Source of the DNA: Acidobacteriota bacterium
Lineage (GTDB): Bacteria; Acidobacteriota; Blastocatellia; Pyrinomonadales; Pyrinomonadaceae
Assembly (NCBI GenBank): GCA_025463135.1
Contig: JAOAPY010000014.1
Span: forward strand, 1 to 64,000
Reading direction: 5' to 3'
DNA length: 64,000 nucleotides
In this document: in pieces, positions 27,501 to 35,813 of the stretch
Layout of the letters: each line of letters begins with the position of its first letter
How positions within the stretch are numbered: position 1 is the stretch's first letter
Made by a program: the position numbers and the translations under genes
Notes under the pieces: model-generated
Seen by the model: the letters and a program-made list of their open reading frames with translations, nothing else
Database searches by the model: none
What the model was told of the DNA's origin: nothing

Positions 27501-27731
27501 GCCTTCATTGATGCCGAGTACAACCGGGCCTTTGTCTTCGGAGAATACAGCGGGTACCTGCGGCGCAATTCAGACATCCCTGGCTTCATGTTCTGGCTGG
27601 GACAGGTGAATGCCGGTCCATTGCGCGATATCGGGAAACAGCACGCAATGGTGTGCTCATTTATCACCTCGAGCGAGTATCAGCAACGATTCTCGGCCCT
27701 CGTTACTCACAACAATACTGAGTGCCAATAG
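24552..27731 (+). CDS. Exported S8 subtilase with DUF4214 C-terminal module
   Basis: This secreted serine protease has 1059 residues. A signal/anchor (LVVLSVVVLLGLIIISIAV) is followed by an inhibitor-like propeptide (YVPGQILVRYQSDA) and the subtilisin domain with Asp in VVDEGVDIVHED (~178), His in NHGTHVSGIIG (~226) and Ser in GTSMATPHVSGAAALL (~404). Next come an FN3-like domain (VTNFQVTSQTGRNLTLSW), a beta-rich region with two Cys (NFNCDDCF), and finally a DUF4214 module from about residue 780 (NFFVSQHYRDFLSREPDAGG) to the end (TECQ). AGGAGA precedes the ATG. The same C-terminal module occurs in two other exported proteins here. Confidence 0.93.
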   Translation: MLSSRQELRKKRTLVVLSVVVLLGLIIISIAVSPPATRARTLLNPIAGSANKQQIPAYVPGQILVRYQSDAAAKRQQTVTTTLSTEGRTIPVQVKRFGGSDLIPGLRLAYVAPDDTLKGIEAFRVQPDVLYAEPDYLTKTDLTPNDTNFGSLYGLTKIDAPTAWNTTTGSNNIVVGVVDEGVDIVHEDLQANIYTNPAPGSISGISGDLHGYDFVHNSGTIPAENHGTHVSGIIGAVGNNGKGVVGVNWQVKLMPLKAIGQGAGLSAVIAACSYAKQMKDLFVSSGGTQGANLRVLNNSWSQVASEGFSQPLFDSITALNQAGILFVAAAGNFPEDPGIDNDLNPFYPAGYAVPNVIAVASTDQTDTLYSGSHYGGNTVHLGAPGVGILSTTPGDHYDPQTGTSMATPHVSGAAALLLAANQNLTVQQLKNALLLNGDVIASLSGKTITGRRLNVSRSLNSLSENDVTAPGTVTNFQVTSQTGRNLTLSWTPSGDDGTTGQASLYQVSFTDRNTNVVIPLKNVVPSLSGTPQSVSVKLPYAHTRGTLTLREFDNVGNEGVPATTSVSISFADGDPYAKTLGPNALLSTGGTHLNFNCDDCFKTVNLPFSFSFFGQAFTSVKISSNGNLYFPPPNPPTRGNGDADDATPAVKGPISLASFRMISGLWDDLYLGTDQRADADVYMVQPDANTVIFRWQAVPFNIGNFGAPVNFEVELRSNGLIQSRYGSGNTGLFPVVGISVGEVDPYVVTSHTSEHTPRNLTNAQTVTYIPRDVINPMDNANFFVSQHYRDFLSREPDAGGLNFWIEQITGNASNTPAPCAPGDSACINARRIGVSDAFFVELEYQQTGSYVYRVYRAAFGNNQPFPNPHPDGAFPGEDLKMPNYPVFAADRALVIGGSNLAQLQLNYANAFVLRPEFIAKYPASLATADQFVDAMLTTMQNDIGVNLTGERSNLITLYNSGGRGAVVYRLADDNVGTNPINNRAFIDAEYNRAFVFGEYSGYLRRNSDIPGFMFWLGQVNAGPLRDIGKQHAMVCSFITSSEYQQRFSALVTHNNTECQ

Positions 27732-27755
27732 GAAATCAAGGCGCTTTCGCGGCTG

Positions 27756-27802
27756 TAGCACGCGCATCGTGCGCGTGATTCACAGGCGGGACGCCCGTGT
27801 CA
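27756..27802. repeat. Short double hairpin repeat
   Basis: GTAGCACGCGCATCGTGCGCGTG is followed by CAGGCGGGACGCCCGTGTCAC: two short hairpins whose outer ends GTAGCAC/GTGTCAC are also loosely inverted. The GCACGCGCAT..GCGCGTG unit recurs at 61589-61609. Confidence 0.65.
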
Positions 27803-27964
27803 CATTAAGGCCAGCTTGCGGTTGCGCGCAGCTTCCGCGTAAAATGTCCGTTCTTTAATCGCCGGGTAGCAATAATACTTTCCCTGCGTCGGGCTACTGC
27901 TCAGGCTCCCATGGGCATCTAAATCTGCTCGTATCCGCGTCGCTATTTTCGGAGGCCTTTTCCT

Positions 27965-30625
27965 GTGAAGCAAGTTTTTCGTACTTGGTGCGCTATTTCC
28001 GCGCTTTTACTCGTCGTTGGTGCTGGTCAGTCGGTTTCCGCCCAGATCGCCAGCTCGACACCTGATCCTTTCGTGGCTCAGCTTACATCGTCTCCGAGCA
28101 GTGGTTCGTTCTTCCAATTTACTTCTTTCGCGAGCGACATGAGCGCCAACGGACGGTTCGTTGTATTCGAATCGAACGGTGATGTGGCCACTGAAAAAAT
28201 TCCTTCGAAGAATTCGGACGGCACGCTGAATCCGAATGCGCGAAACAACGAAGACGGCAATCGGGAAGTATTTCTGATCGATTACGCGCAACGTCGCATT
28301 TATCAGATCACCAATACCAATAACGTTCTCAACCCCACGCCTACTCCCAGCCCAACACCTAGCCCGAGTCCCAGTCCGTCGCCGAGTCCGAGCCCTTCGC
28401 CGAGCCCGGGAGCAAGCCCAACGCCGACTCCAACTCCGTCACCGACTCCACTACCAACGCCTGCTGATCCCCAACTGGTGAAGATCGAGATCAGCAACAA
28501 TCGGCCGATGATTAGCCTGGAGCCGCAACTCATAGGTGGCGTGCGGGTCTACGTCATTGTGTTCAGTTCTAATGCGCCAAACCCGGGTAATTTTGACGGC
28601 GTCGAGACCGCGGCACTCACTTCCGATCCCAATAACGGATGGAACACCGAGATCTGGACCTACACAGTTCCGGCAGTTGCGGACGTCGATCTTACCAGGG
28701 GGATTGAGGTATCGGTTAACCTGAATGGTGGCGCTTTTACTCAAATAACAAATACGCCGGCCAGTCGACTGCCTTCCCCAGGTGCTCCAAGTGTGTTGCC
28801 CTTCGTCGCCGACGACAATCGCGACGCAATCATCAGTGACAACGGAACAAGAATCGCCTTCACGTCCACGCGTAATCTGGTGGGCAGCGGCAACACCGAT
28901 GGAAGTCCCGAAATCTTCGTTACTCGCGGGGCAGGATTTGCACAACTCACAAAGACCCAGGACATTTTTGACAGTGGCGGGCGGCTTGTCTTTTCGTCTT
29001 TTAATGGGAACCCGTCGATATCGTCGGATGGATCCGTGGTGTCATTTATCTCAAATGGGAATCTAACGCTCGATACCACGGGCACGGCTGTTGACGTGGG
29101 AGCGGGGCAGAATAACGACAACGGAAACGGGCGTGGGAATGAAGAGATTTATATCGCAAATTACGATGGCTCTACCCTCAGCAATTTTAAGCAGATCACC
29201 AAAACGAAGACCAACACAACCCAAGTAACGGTTAACATTTACAGTCCCGGGCGCCGCTTGAGTCGCGACGGCACCATGCTGATTTTTGATTCGCTGGCGA
29301 CGGATCCAAAAGCAAACGGCGAGATTAATGATTTCTACGCCGTCTTTGCCTACACCGTGGCTACCGATACCTTCAGCCAGGTCGCCGTACGTGCTGTTTC
29401 GCCGTCATTGGATTTTGGTGTCATTCACTTTCCGACTTTTACCGATTACGACGCTTCATTACACCCGGCCTCAATCATTTATTCATCGTCCTTGAATTAC
29501 AAAGCCGATGGTACTTTCCCGACAACAGCCAGTGACGGCTTGAACGTCAATAATATTATTCAGATCTGGGCAGTTAATCTCCCGTTGGTCACGGCAAACC
29601 CGATCACGAGATTGACCAATACCAATCTGGGCGGATCATTCGCCCTTCGCCCGTTGGCTAGTAACAGCCGCAAGCGTCTTGCGTATACATTGGCCGGCAC
29701 CGAACTGGGCGGTGGAAATCCCGACTTTGGAACCGAAGTGTTCTACCAGATCTCCCCAGTTGCGTTAACTGATTCAGCAACTGCGCTCCTGATCTTGACG
29801 GGCGCCAGTGCCTTTCCCATACCAATGCCTAGTGCCGTTCCCAGTGGCAGTCCCACACCGTCGCCCAGTCCCTCGCCTAGTCCGAGTCCCAGTGCCAGTC
29901 CTACGCCGGCGACGATGGGGCTTGGCCTGGCGCCTGGAGAGTTGGCCCTGATTCGTTCCACGGTAGATCTCGCGCCATCCAATGCGAGTTCGGCGGGTGG
30001 CGCTGAAGGAAAACGTACCCCTGTCCTGCCGGTCGAGCTGAACGGTGTTTCGGTGGCGATTGAGGGCGCGGCGGCCGGGCTTTACTTCGTCGGCAACTCG
30101 CCGCAACAAATAAATTTTGTACTGCCGATTGGCTTTGTAGCCAGCGCTGCTCCTTCGCATTTAGTTGTTAATAACAACGGCACAGTGTTTCGAGGACTAT
30201 TTCAGGTAGTCGTTGCGCAGCCGGACATCTTTACCTCGACGATGGATGCGGGTGGTCGGGCCTCAGTCTGCAACATCACCAATCAAATGTCCTTCCCCTG
30301 CCTGACAGAGCCGTTCAAAGTAATGTCGGCGGATCAAACCGGAACACAGGTGGCGACGAGACTCCTGATGAACTTGACGGGCGTGCGCAACATTACCGAT
30401 GCCAGTCAGGTGAAGATCACCTTCGTGGCGACAACGTCTGTAGACATTATTGCCAGTGCGGTGCGTCCGAATCTGAACATGCCCGGGTGGGATGAGGTCG
30501 AATTCATTCTGCCATCGACTTTGATGCCGGGTGATTATCCGATCGTGGTGACTGTAACAACAGGCGGTGCGGCATACGTGAGCCGCCCGGCTGAGACAGC
30601 CCCGCACATTACCATCATTCCCTAA
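27965..30625 (+). CDS. Large exported PD40-like protein with Solibacter-type C-terminal domain
   Basis: This 886-residue secreted protein has a signal peptide (CAISALLLVVGAGQSVSAQ). Repeated TolB/PD40-like beta-propeller blades follow (MSANGRFVVFESNGD; DNGTRIAFTSTRNLVGSGN; SSDGSVVSFISNGNL; RLSRDGTMLIFDSLA). Two Pro/Ser/Thr-rich linkers lie at ~123-165 and ~625-648. The C-terminal domain (VEGAAAGLYFVGNSPQQINF-like, here AIEGAAAGLYFVGNSPQQIN) matches the Solibacter uncharacterised C-terminal family (TIGR03437). GTG start with GGAGG upstream. The role is unknown; probably a surface or secreted binding protein. Confidence 0.82.
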   Translation: MKQVFRTWCAISALLLVVGAGQSVSAQIASSTPDPFVAQLTSSPSSGSFFQFTSFASDMSANGRFVVFESNGDVATEKIPSKNSDGTLNPNARNNEDGNREVFLIDYAQRRIYQITNTNNVLNPTPTPSPTPSPSPSPSPSPSPSPSPGASPTPTPTPSPTPLPTPADPQLVKIEISNNRPMISLEPQLIGGVRVYVIVFSSNAPNPGNFDGVETAALTSDPNNGWNTEIWTYTVPAVADVDLTRGIEVSVNLNGGAFTQITNTPASRLPSPGAPSVLPFVADDNRDAIISDNGTRIAFTSTRNLVGSGNTDGSPEIFVTRGAGFAQLTKTQDIFDSGGRLVFSSFNGNPSISSDGSVVSFISNGNLTLDTTGTAVDVGAGQNNDNGNGRGNEEIYIANYDGSTLSNFKQITKTKTNTTQVTVNIYSPGRRLSRDGTMLIFDSLATDPKANGEINDFYAVFAYTVATDTFSQVAVRAVSPSLDFGVIHFPTFTDYDASLHPASIIYSSSLNYKADGTFPTTASDGLNVNNIIQIWAVNLPLVTANPITRLTNTNLGGSFALRPLASNSRKRLAYTLAGTELGGGNPDFGTEVFYQISPVALTDSATALLILTGASAFPIPMPSAVPSGSPTPSPSPSPSPSPSASPTPATMGLGLAPGELALIRSTVDLAPSNASSAGGAEGKRTPVLPVELNGVSVAIEGAAAGLYFVGNSPQQINFVLPIGFVASAAPSHLVVNNNGTVFRGLFQVVVAQPDIFTSTMDAGGRASVCNITNQMSFPCLTEPFKVMSADQTGTQVATRLLMNLTGVRNITDASQVKITFVATTSVDIIASAVRPNLNMPGWDEVEFILPSTLMPGDYPIVVTVTTGGAAYVSRPAETAPHITIIP
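28333..28464 (+). repeat. In-frame Pro-Ser/Pro-Thr codon microsatellite
   Basis: A run of alternating CC(N)-AG(Y)/AC(N) codons encodes about 40 residues of PTPSPSPSP type. It forms a flexible spacer between propeller parts. A second, shorter run is at 29835-29908 in the same gene. Codon-level variation suggests selection for the peptide rather than recent slippage. Confidence 0.8.
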
Positions 30626-30645
30626 CCCGGCGGCGAAACCTGGTG

Positions 30646-30687
30646 GCCCGCATAAATGCTTTGACGCATTGTGCGGGCTTTCTTTTT
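30646..30687 (+). terminator. Rho-independent terminator
   Basis: GCCCGCA (30646-30652) pairs with TGCGGGC (30672-30678), with further pairing of AATGC/GCATT in the loop, followed by TTTCTTTTT. It lies 20 bases after the stop of the PD40-like gene. Confidence 0.88.
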
Positions 30688-30782
30688 GTCCCTCCTGAGG
30701 TTTGAGGACAGAACTCCCGCGATAGAACTCCCAAGGTGCTTGACACCTGTCTGGTTTACTTCGTAGCCTCGGACGCTAACTT

Positions 30783-32687
30783 GTGAAAGAGCCCGCCACA
30801 ATTTCGAACCCGGAGTATTCCGTTGACCGGATTGTCGCGCGGATGAAAGAGGCAGCCGCTCATAAGGGACCTCTTTCTGACGGCGCTTCGCTCGACGTGG
30901 TCACCTCCGCCGATCTGCGGCCCGCGCGGCGCAACGAGGGCACTCTGACAGAGATCAATACTCACCCCGTGCGCTTGCAACCGCTTTTTCACCCGCACAG
31001 TGATGGACGTTATCACGTCAACGATCTTCTGAAATATCACGATCGAACTTTCATTCAGAATGCCTATCGAGCGATCCTGAAGCGTGGTCCGGACGCCACC
31101 GGCTATCAATCCTTTATTGATAGTCTGCGGAGCGCTCGGCTGAACAAGATCGACATCCTGGCGCGGTTGCGATATTCGGCCGAGGGACGGGCCAAGCAGG
31201 TTGAGATTGAAGGACTGCGCCTGCCTGCGCTAATCAGGAAAGCTTATCGCGTGCCGATCCTGGGTTATTTGCTCAACCTGACTGTGGCGCTTGGCCGGCT
31301 GCCGTTGTTGATTCGCAGCCAGCAACAATTTGAAGCACACGTGTTGGCTCAACAGGAAATGATTGTTGAGCACTTAAATCATCTCGACCGTACGTTGCGC
31401 ACTCACGCCGGAGAAGTGTCGCAGGCGTTTGATAAAGACTCAGAGTCGAGCAAGGCGTTGGGCCTTCAAGTGCAGCAGCAGATCGAGCAGTCCCGCCAAC
31501 ACCTCGATCAAAAGATTGATCAGACCGAAGTCAGGCTGGAGCAGGCATTAAGGCAGAGCGAGCTGGAGCTGGCCGCGCGAGTGGCAAAAGATCTCGCGGA
31601 GTTGACTAGTCATATTGAACTCTCCAGCAACGAGCTCAAGCTTCAGGTAACAGCTCGCCTGGATGACGAAAATGCCCAGCGCGGGCAAGAGGTCGCCAGG
31701 CTGGGACAGCAAATCACCGAAGCCACCACCCGCTGGCAGCAAAACCTCGAGGCATTTGAAACTCGCTTGCAGCAATGGGGCCTGGCGTTGCGGTTAAAGG
31801 AAGCGCAGCTCACCCAGGCGGACTCCAACCGGCGCGAACAGATTGAACTGACGGCAAAAGATCTAAAGCGCGAGATGCAACTCGTCGTAGAGAAGCAACA
31901 ACAGGTCAGCACGGAACTGGTTTTACAGGGCGAGCGTCTGGTCACCCTGCTCGCCGAAGCGCGTAAACGTTTGCCCGCGCCTTTTGACGAGACCCAATTA
32001 AGCGCGATTGCAGGGGAAGAGGACCACAAGCTTGATGCTTTTTATGCGTCTTTTGATGAGCAGTTTCGTGGCAGTCGTGAGGAGATCAAGCAACGCCTTA
32101 AAGTTTATCTGCCAATCATTAACGAGCAGGGAATCGGCACCGAGCTCATGCCGCTGCTCGACGTGGGCTGTGGGCGCGGCGAGTGGCTCGAGCTGTTAAA
32201 AGAGAAAAGTCTTAGCGCCAGGGGCGTGGATGCAAATCGCATCCTGGTTGAGTGGTGCAGCGATCGCGGACTGGAAGTGACAGAGGATGATTTGCTTAGC
32301 GCTATGCATGAGCTGCCGGATGAAAGTCTCGGCGCGGTCACCGGCTTTCACATCATTGAACACCTGGCCATTGAAGAGCTGGTAGAGTTCTTGAATCAGG
32401 CGGTGCGCGTGTTGAAGCCGGGCGGTGTCGTAATCTTTGAAACTCCCAATCCGCAAAACGTGCTGGTGGGCAGCTGCAATTTTTATTTTGATCCAACTCA
32501 CCGCAACCCGCTACCAAGTCAGGTAACGAAATTTCTTCTGGAGTCCCGCGGCTTCGTTCGCGTCGAGGTAATTGATCTTAATCCATCCGACGATACGCCC
32601 GTTGACGAGAATTCCGAGGTGGCCCGTCGGTTCAATAAGTATTTTTATGGACCGATGGATTATGCGGTCGTAGGAATCAGACCATAA
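30783..32687 (+). CDS. DUF4214-coiled-coil-methyltransferase fusion
   Basis: The 634-residue protein has three parts. Residues ~78-140 resemble DUF4214 (HDRTFIQNAYRAILKRGPDA), then a short hydrophobic stretch (VPILGYLLNLTVALGRLPLL). Residues ~180-400 form a long coiled coil rich in Gln, Glu and Leu heptads. Residues ~455-634 are a class I SAM methyltransferase with motif LLDVGCGRGEWLELLKE, FHIIEHLAIEELVEFL and LKPGGVVIFETPNPQN. Similar enzymes lie in polysaccharide loci; by analogy with WbdD the coil could act as a chain-length ruler and the methyl group as a cap (inference). It is the first gene of the glycan region. Start GTG 30783. Confidence 0.85.
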   Translation: MKEPATISNPEYSVDRIVARMKEAAAHKGPLSDGASLDVVTSADLRPARRNEGTLTEINTHPVRLQPLFHPHSDGRYHVNDLLKYHDRTFIQNAYRAILKRGPDATGYQSFIDSLRSARLNKIDILARLRYSAEGRAKQVEIEGLRLPALIRKAYRVPILGYLLNLTVALGRLPLLIRSQQQFEAHVLAQQEMIVEHLNHLDRTLRTHAGEVSQAFDKDSESSKALGLQVQQQIEQSRQHLDQKIDQTEVRLEQALRQSELELAARVAKDLAELTSHIELSSNELKLQVTARLDDENAQRGQEVARLGQQITEATTRWQQNLEAFETRLQQWGLALRLKEAQLTQADSNRREQIELTAKDLKREMQLVVEKQQQVSTELVLQGERLVTLLAEARKRLPAPFDETQLSAIAGEEDHKLDAFYASFDEQFRGSREEIKQRLKVYLPIINEQGIGTELMPLLDVGCGRGEWLELLKEKSLSARGVDANRILVEWCSDRGLEVTEDDLLSAMHELPDESLGAVTGFHIIEHLAIEELVEFLNQAVRVLKPGGVVIFETPNPQNVLVGSCNFYFDPTHRNPLPSQVTKFLLESRGFVRVEVIDLNPSDDTPVDENSEVARRFNKYFYGPMDYAVVGIRP

Positions 32688-32694
32688 ATGATTG

Positions 32695-33210
32695 GGTCTT
32701 TGGTCTTTGGTTTTTGTTCTTTGGTTTTGTCTCATTCTCACCCGGTTTCAACCGGGTGGTACACATGGGCCATTTTTAGATCTAAACCGTTTTAACGGGA
32801 ATAATATACTTGGCTAACCTTCGCAACCGCGCTGTTGATTAAGAAGAGCCGTATTTTTCTTTGAGCTTGTGCAAATCTTCTGGTGCGTCAATCCATTCTT
32901 CACTGAAGCCACAGGAGCCACACAGGTATCGGGTGACTTTAACTGTTCTGAAGCTGAATCCGCCCGCAGGAATATCGTTACCGCCTGAATAACCACCAAT
33001 TCGCCCTTCGATGCGCATAATGTCCTGTGAATTGCATTTAGGACAGGTCTGTGTGTTTTTCATAGCTCTCAATTTACCTTTATTTGGAGTTGCGAAGTAT
33101 ATTATTGCCATTCAAACGGTTCAGGATTACAACGTATGACCCTCGTCACCCGGTTGAAACCGGGTGAGAATGAGACAAAACCAAAGAACAAAGACCAAAG
33201 ACCAAAGGCC
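32695..33210. mobile_element. Family D palindromic element enclosing a zinc-ribbon gene
   Basis: Two 64-base arms (32695-32758 and 33147-33210) are inverted copies with only two mismatches. The inner part of each is the family D motif CACCCGGTTGAAACCGGGTG with GAGAATGAGAC, and the outer part a purine tract CCAAAGAACAAAGACCAAAG. Between them, about 390 bases hold one small gene (32839-33063). The family D motif without cargo is present at 42980-43143 and 47461-47620. It looks like a gene-carrying non-autonomous element; no transposase is present. Confidence 0.7.
32839..33063 (-). CDS. Small zinc-ribbon protein
   Basis: This 74-residue protein (MKNTQTCPKCNSQDIMRIEG at the start) has two Cys pairs, CPKC near residues 7-10 and CGSC near 49-52, the usual four-Cys zinc ribbon, and a charged C-terminus (EDLHKLKEKYGSS). 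Small zinc ribbons of this type are often uncharacterised. ATG 33063 has GAGAGCT upstream; the longer frame above it runs into repeat sequence. It is the only gene inside a 64-bp inverted repeat pair, interrupts a series of plus-strand glycan genes and is on the opposite strand, consistent with insertion. Confidence 0.8.
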   Translation of the reverse strand: MKNTQTCPKCNSQDIMRIEGRIGGYSGGNDIPAGGFSFRTVKVTRYLCGSCGFSEEWIDAPEDLHKLKEKYGSS

Positions 33211-33245
33211 AAAGACCCAGGACCAAATTCCTTCATCGTCCATTT

Positions 33246-34292
33246 ATGCGCATTCTAATCGCCACCGTCCATGTGCCGTTTATACGCGGCGGCGCCGAGG
33301 TCCATGCCGAGGGGTTGCGCGATGCCCTGCGCGAGGCGGGGCACGAAGTTGAAATCATCGCCGTTCCTTTCAAGTGGTATCCACCCGAGCGGATAGTCGA
33401 TCACATGCTGGCATGCCGGCTCCTGGATGTTACAGAGGTCATGGGAACGCCGGTTGACTTGCTCATCGGTTTGCGCTTTCCCGCCTATTTGATACCGCAC
33501 CCAAACAAAGTTCTCTGGATCCTGCACCAGTTTCGCACCGCTTATGAGCTTTGGGACCATCAACTGGGCGACTTGATCTATTCGCCCAATGGCGCTGAAG
33601 TGCGCGACGCTATTCGGCAAGCCGACCGTCACTTCATCAGTCAGGCAAAAGCGATTTATGCAAACTCAGCCAACGTGGCGGCGCGATTAAAGTATTTTTG
33701 CGAGATCGAAGCGGCCCCCCTTTATCATCCGCCACTGCACGCCGAAAAGTTTTTTGTCGCGGAAGCCGAAGACTACTTCTTTTTTCCCAGCCGGCTTTGT
33801 TTGCCAAAGCGCCAGTCGCTGGTTCTCGAAGCGTTGGCCCATACGAAACAGCCCGTGCGCGTTCGCTTTGCCGGTGCGGCCGACCAGCCGGCATATCAAA
33901 GTGAGTTGAAGTCGCTGGCCCGCAAACTCCGCGTGCACAATCGCGTCGACTGGCTGGGTTCAATAGATGAGATGCAAAAGCGCGACCTGTATGCGCGGTC
34001 CCTGGGTGTGATTTATCCTCCGATCGATGAGGACTATGGTTATGTAACGCTGGAGGCGATGTTGGCTTCGAAGCCTTTGATTGTCTGTACTGATTCCGGT
34101 GGACCTTTGGAGTTTGTCCAGCATGAGAAAACTGGATTGATTGCAGAACCTGAAGCGGGGAGTATGGCCAAAGCGTTCGATCGACTTTGGCAGGATCGCA
34201 GCGCGGCAAGGAAATGGGGCGAGGCCGGCAATTCTCTCTACCGGGAAATGAATATTACGTGGGCGAATGTCGTGCGCAAGTTGTTGGCTTGA
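33246..34292 (+). CDS. Glycosyltransferase family 4-like
   Basis: This cytosolic GT-B glycosyltransferase has 348 residues. It starts MRILIATVHVPFIRGGAEVH, typical of GT4 enzymes, has a hinge and acceptor region in the middle (FFFPSRLCLPKRQSLVLEAL), and carries the nucleotide-sugar binding E-x7-E like segment DEDYGYVTLEAMLASKPLIV followed by TDSGGPLEFVQHEKTGLIAE. The sugar and acceptor cannot be told. It is first in a run of three GT4-like genes, all plus strand, after the coiled-coil methyltransferase; the run most likely assembles a surface polysaccharide. Confidence 0.92.
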   Translation: MRILIATVHVPFIRGGAEVHAEGLRDALREAGHEVEIIAVPFKWYPPERIVDHMLACRLLDVTEVMGTPVDLLIGLRFPAYLIPHPNKVLWILHQFRTAYELWDHQLGDLIYSPNGAEVRDAIRQADRHFISQAKAIYANSANVAARLKYFCEIEAAPLYHPPLHAEKFFVAEAEDYFFFPSRLCLPKRQSLVLEALAHTKQPVRVRFAGAADQPAYQSELKSLARKLRVHNRVDWLGSIDEMQKRDLYARSLGVIYPPIDEDYGYVTLEAMLASKPLIVCTDSGGPLEFVQHEKTGLIAEPEAGSMAKAFDRLWQDRSAARKWGEAGNSLYREMNITWANVVRKLLA

Positions 34293-34386
34293 GAATGACG
34301 ACGGACGAGCCTTAGACAAGGGACCACGGACAATAGACGATGTACTGCTGGTCGCGGCTCAGGAGTTGGGTGTCAGCAAAACGTAA

Positions 34387-35721
34387 ATGAAGATCAATTG
34401 GTTTTCGCCATTGCCGCCGGCCCGGACGGATATCGCGCATTACACAACGCGGGTCATGCCGGCTCTTTCCTCGCTGGCCGAAGTAACGCTCTGGACCGAT
34501 CAACGTGAGTGGGATCAGAGTCTGAAAAAGCAAATGGAAGTCCGGACTTTTCGCCTTGGCCGCATGCCATGGGTGGAGCTGAATCGTGCTGACGCGAATA
34601 TCTATCACATAGGAAACAATCCATTGTTTCACAGCTCGATCTGGCAGATCTCGCGGCAGCACGCGGGTATCGTGGCACTGCATGATTTTCGTTTGCATCA
34701 TTTTTTCGACGATATCTTTCGCGTGAAGTGGCGCGATCTTCATTCGTATTGTGCGGTGATGGAAAACTATTATGGCGAGCAAGGGCGACGCGATGCCACT
34801 GAATCCTTCAACAGCAATGCCCGGAACATTACCTATATGGCCGAGCAGTATCCACTGACCGAACTGGCTGTCAAAAACCAACTGGGCGTTGTCGTGCACA
34901 CGCAGGAAGCATACAACGCGTTATCGCCGGAAGCGCAGTGTCCAATCATGATGGCGCCGCTGCCATTTGCCGCCGGCCCAGCGGCACCACGCACTCAAGG
35001 TGCTTCAGGCGAACAGAATGGACCACCGTACCGCTTGATTGTTTTTGGTTATATCGGACGCAGTCGCAGGCTGTCGTCTGTGCTCAAGGCAATGGCCGCA
35101 TTACCCGATCCCGCGCAATTTCATCTGGATGTTTACGGCGATGTCCTTGACGGCGAGGACCAGTTGCGGGCGCAGATTCGCGCGCTCAATTTGAAAGAGC
35201 GAGTGACGGTCCATGGCTTTGCCCCCGAGCCAAAACTGGATGAAGCGTTGTCCCGTGCCCATCTGGCGATCAATCTGCGCCATCCCACGATGGGTGAAGC
35301 CTCAGGAAGCCAGCTGCGAATTTGGAAACATGCGCTGCCGGCAATGGTCTCGCAGGTTGGCTGGTACGCCTCGCTGCCACCCGAGGCGGTGGTGTTTGTG
35401 CGCGCGGACGACAACGAAGTAGCGGACATTACAAGCCATCTGCGTGCACTGCTGAGCGATCCGCCTTCCTTCGTCGCTATGGGCCGGCGGGGCCGCGTGG
35501 AGCTGGAACAGAAGCATGCTCCGGAGCGTTACGCGAGTTCGCTGGTTGCAATGGCCGGGCTTGTTCAGGATTTTCGCGCGCGCGTGGCCGCCAACAGATT
35601 GGCCGAACGCGCGGGAACACTGTTGGGTGAGTGGCTGGGCGCCGCGGTCATTGGCGAAGCAGGCGCAAACATCGCGAAAGAGATTTTTGAGTTGGGGATA
35701 ATAGAAAACCGAGTGCAGTAA
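34387..35721 (+). CDS. Glycosyltransferase, GT4-like (diverged)
   Basis: This 444-residue protein starts MKINWFSPLPPARTDIAHYT, the usual GT4 opening with a Gly-poor acceptor loop. The C-terminal Rossmann half begins YRLIVFGYIGRSRRLSSVL and contains VTVHGFAPEPKLDEALSRAH. The donor-binding segment is GEASGSQLRIWKHALPAMVS instead of the usual EGFGLxxxEA, so the enzyme is diverged though probably active. There is a helical C-terminal extension of about 60 residues. No clear Shine-Dalgarno before ATG 34387. It lies 94 bases after the previous glycosyltransferase. Confidence 0.82.
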   Translation: MKINWFSPLPPARTDIAHYTTRVMPALSSLAEVTLWTDQREWDQSLKKQMEVRTFRLGRMPWVELNRADANIYHIGNNPLFHSSIWQISRQHAGIVALHDFRLHHFFDDIFRVKWRDLHSYCAVMENYYGEQGRRDATESFNSNARNITYMAEQYPLTELAVKNQLGVVVHTQEAYNALSPEAQCPIMMAPLPFAAGPAAPRTQGASGEQNGPPYRLIVFGYIGRSRRLSSVLKAMAALPDPAQFHLDVYGDVLDGEDQLRAQIRALNLKERVTVHGFAPEPKLDEALSRAHLAINLRHPTMGEASGSQLRIWKHALPAMVSQVGWYASLPPEAVVFVRADDNEVADITSHLRALLSDPPSFVAMGRRGRVELEQKHAPERYASSLVAMAGLVQDFRARVAANRLAERAGTLLGEWLGAAVIGEAGANIAKEIFELGIIENRVQ

Positions 35722-35732
35722 CAACTGATATC

Positions 35733-35806
35733 GTACAACAGGCTACCAGCCTGTTCTCCTCTTGAATCCTGTGTAACGGCGTCTGCAGGCTGGCAGCCCG
35801 CAGTAC
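35733..35806. repeat. Intergenic palindrome between glycosyltransferase genes
   Basis: The left arm GTACAACAGGCTACCAGCCTG and right arm CAGGCTGGCAGCCCGCAGTAC are imperfect inverted copies around a 32-base loop. It leaves only about seven bases before the next start codon, so it may form the leader of that mRNA. Confidence 0.75.
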
Positions 35807-35813
35807 AAATCTT

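Noticed and set aside
28303-28533. Gly/Val/Leu-rich minus-strand frame
   Set aside because: It is the antisense of the Pro-Ser/Pro-Thr codon microsatellite in the PD40-like gene.
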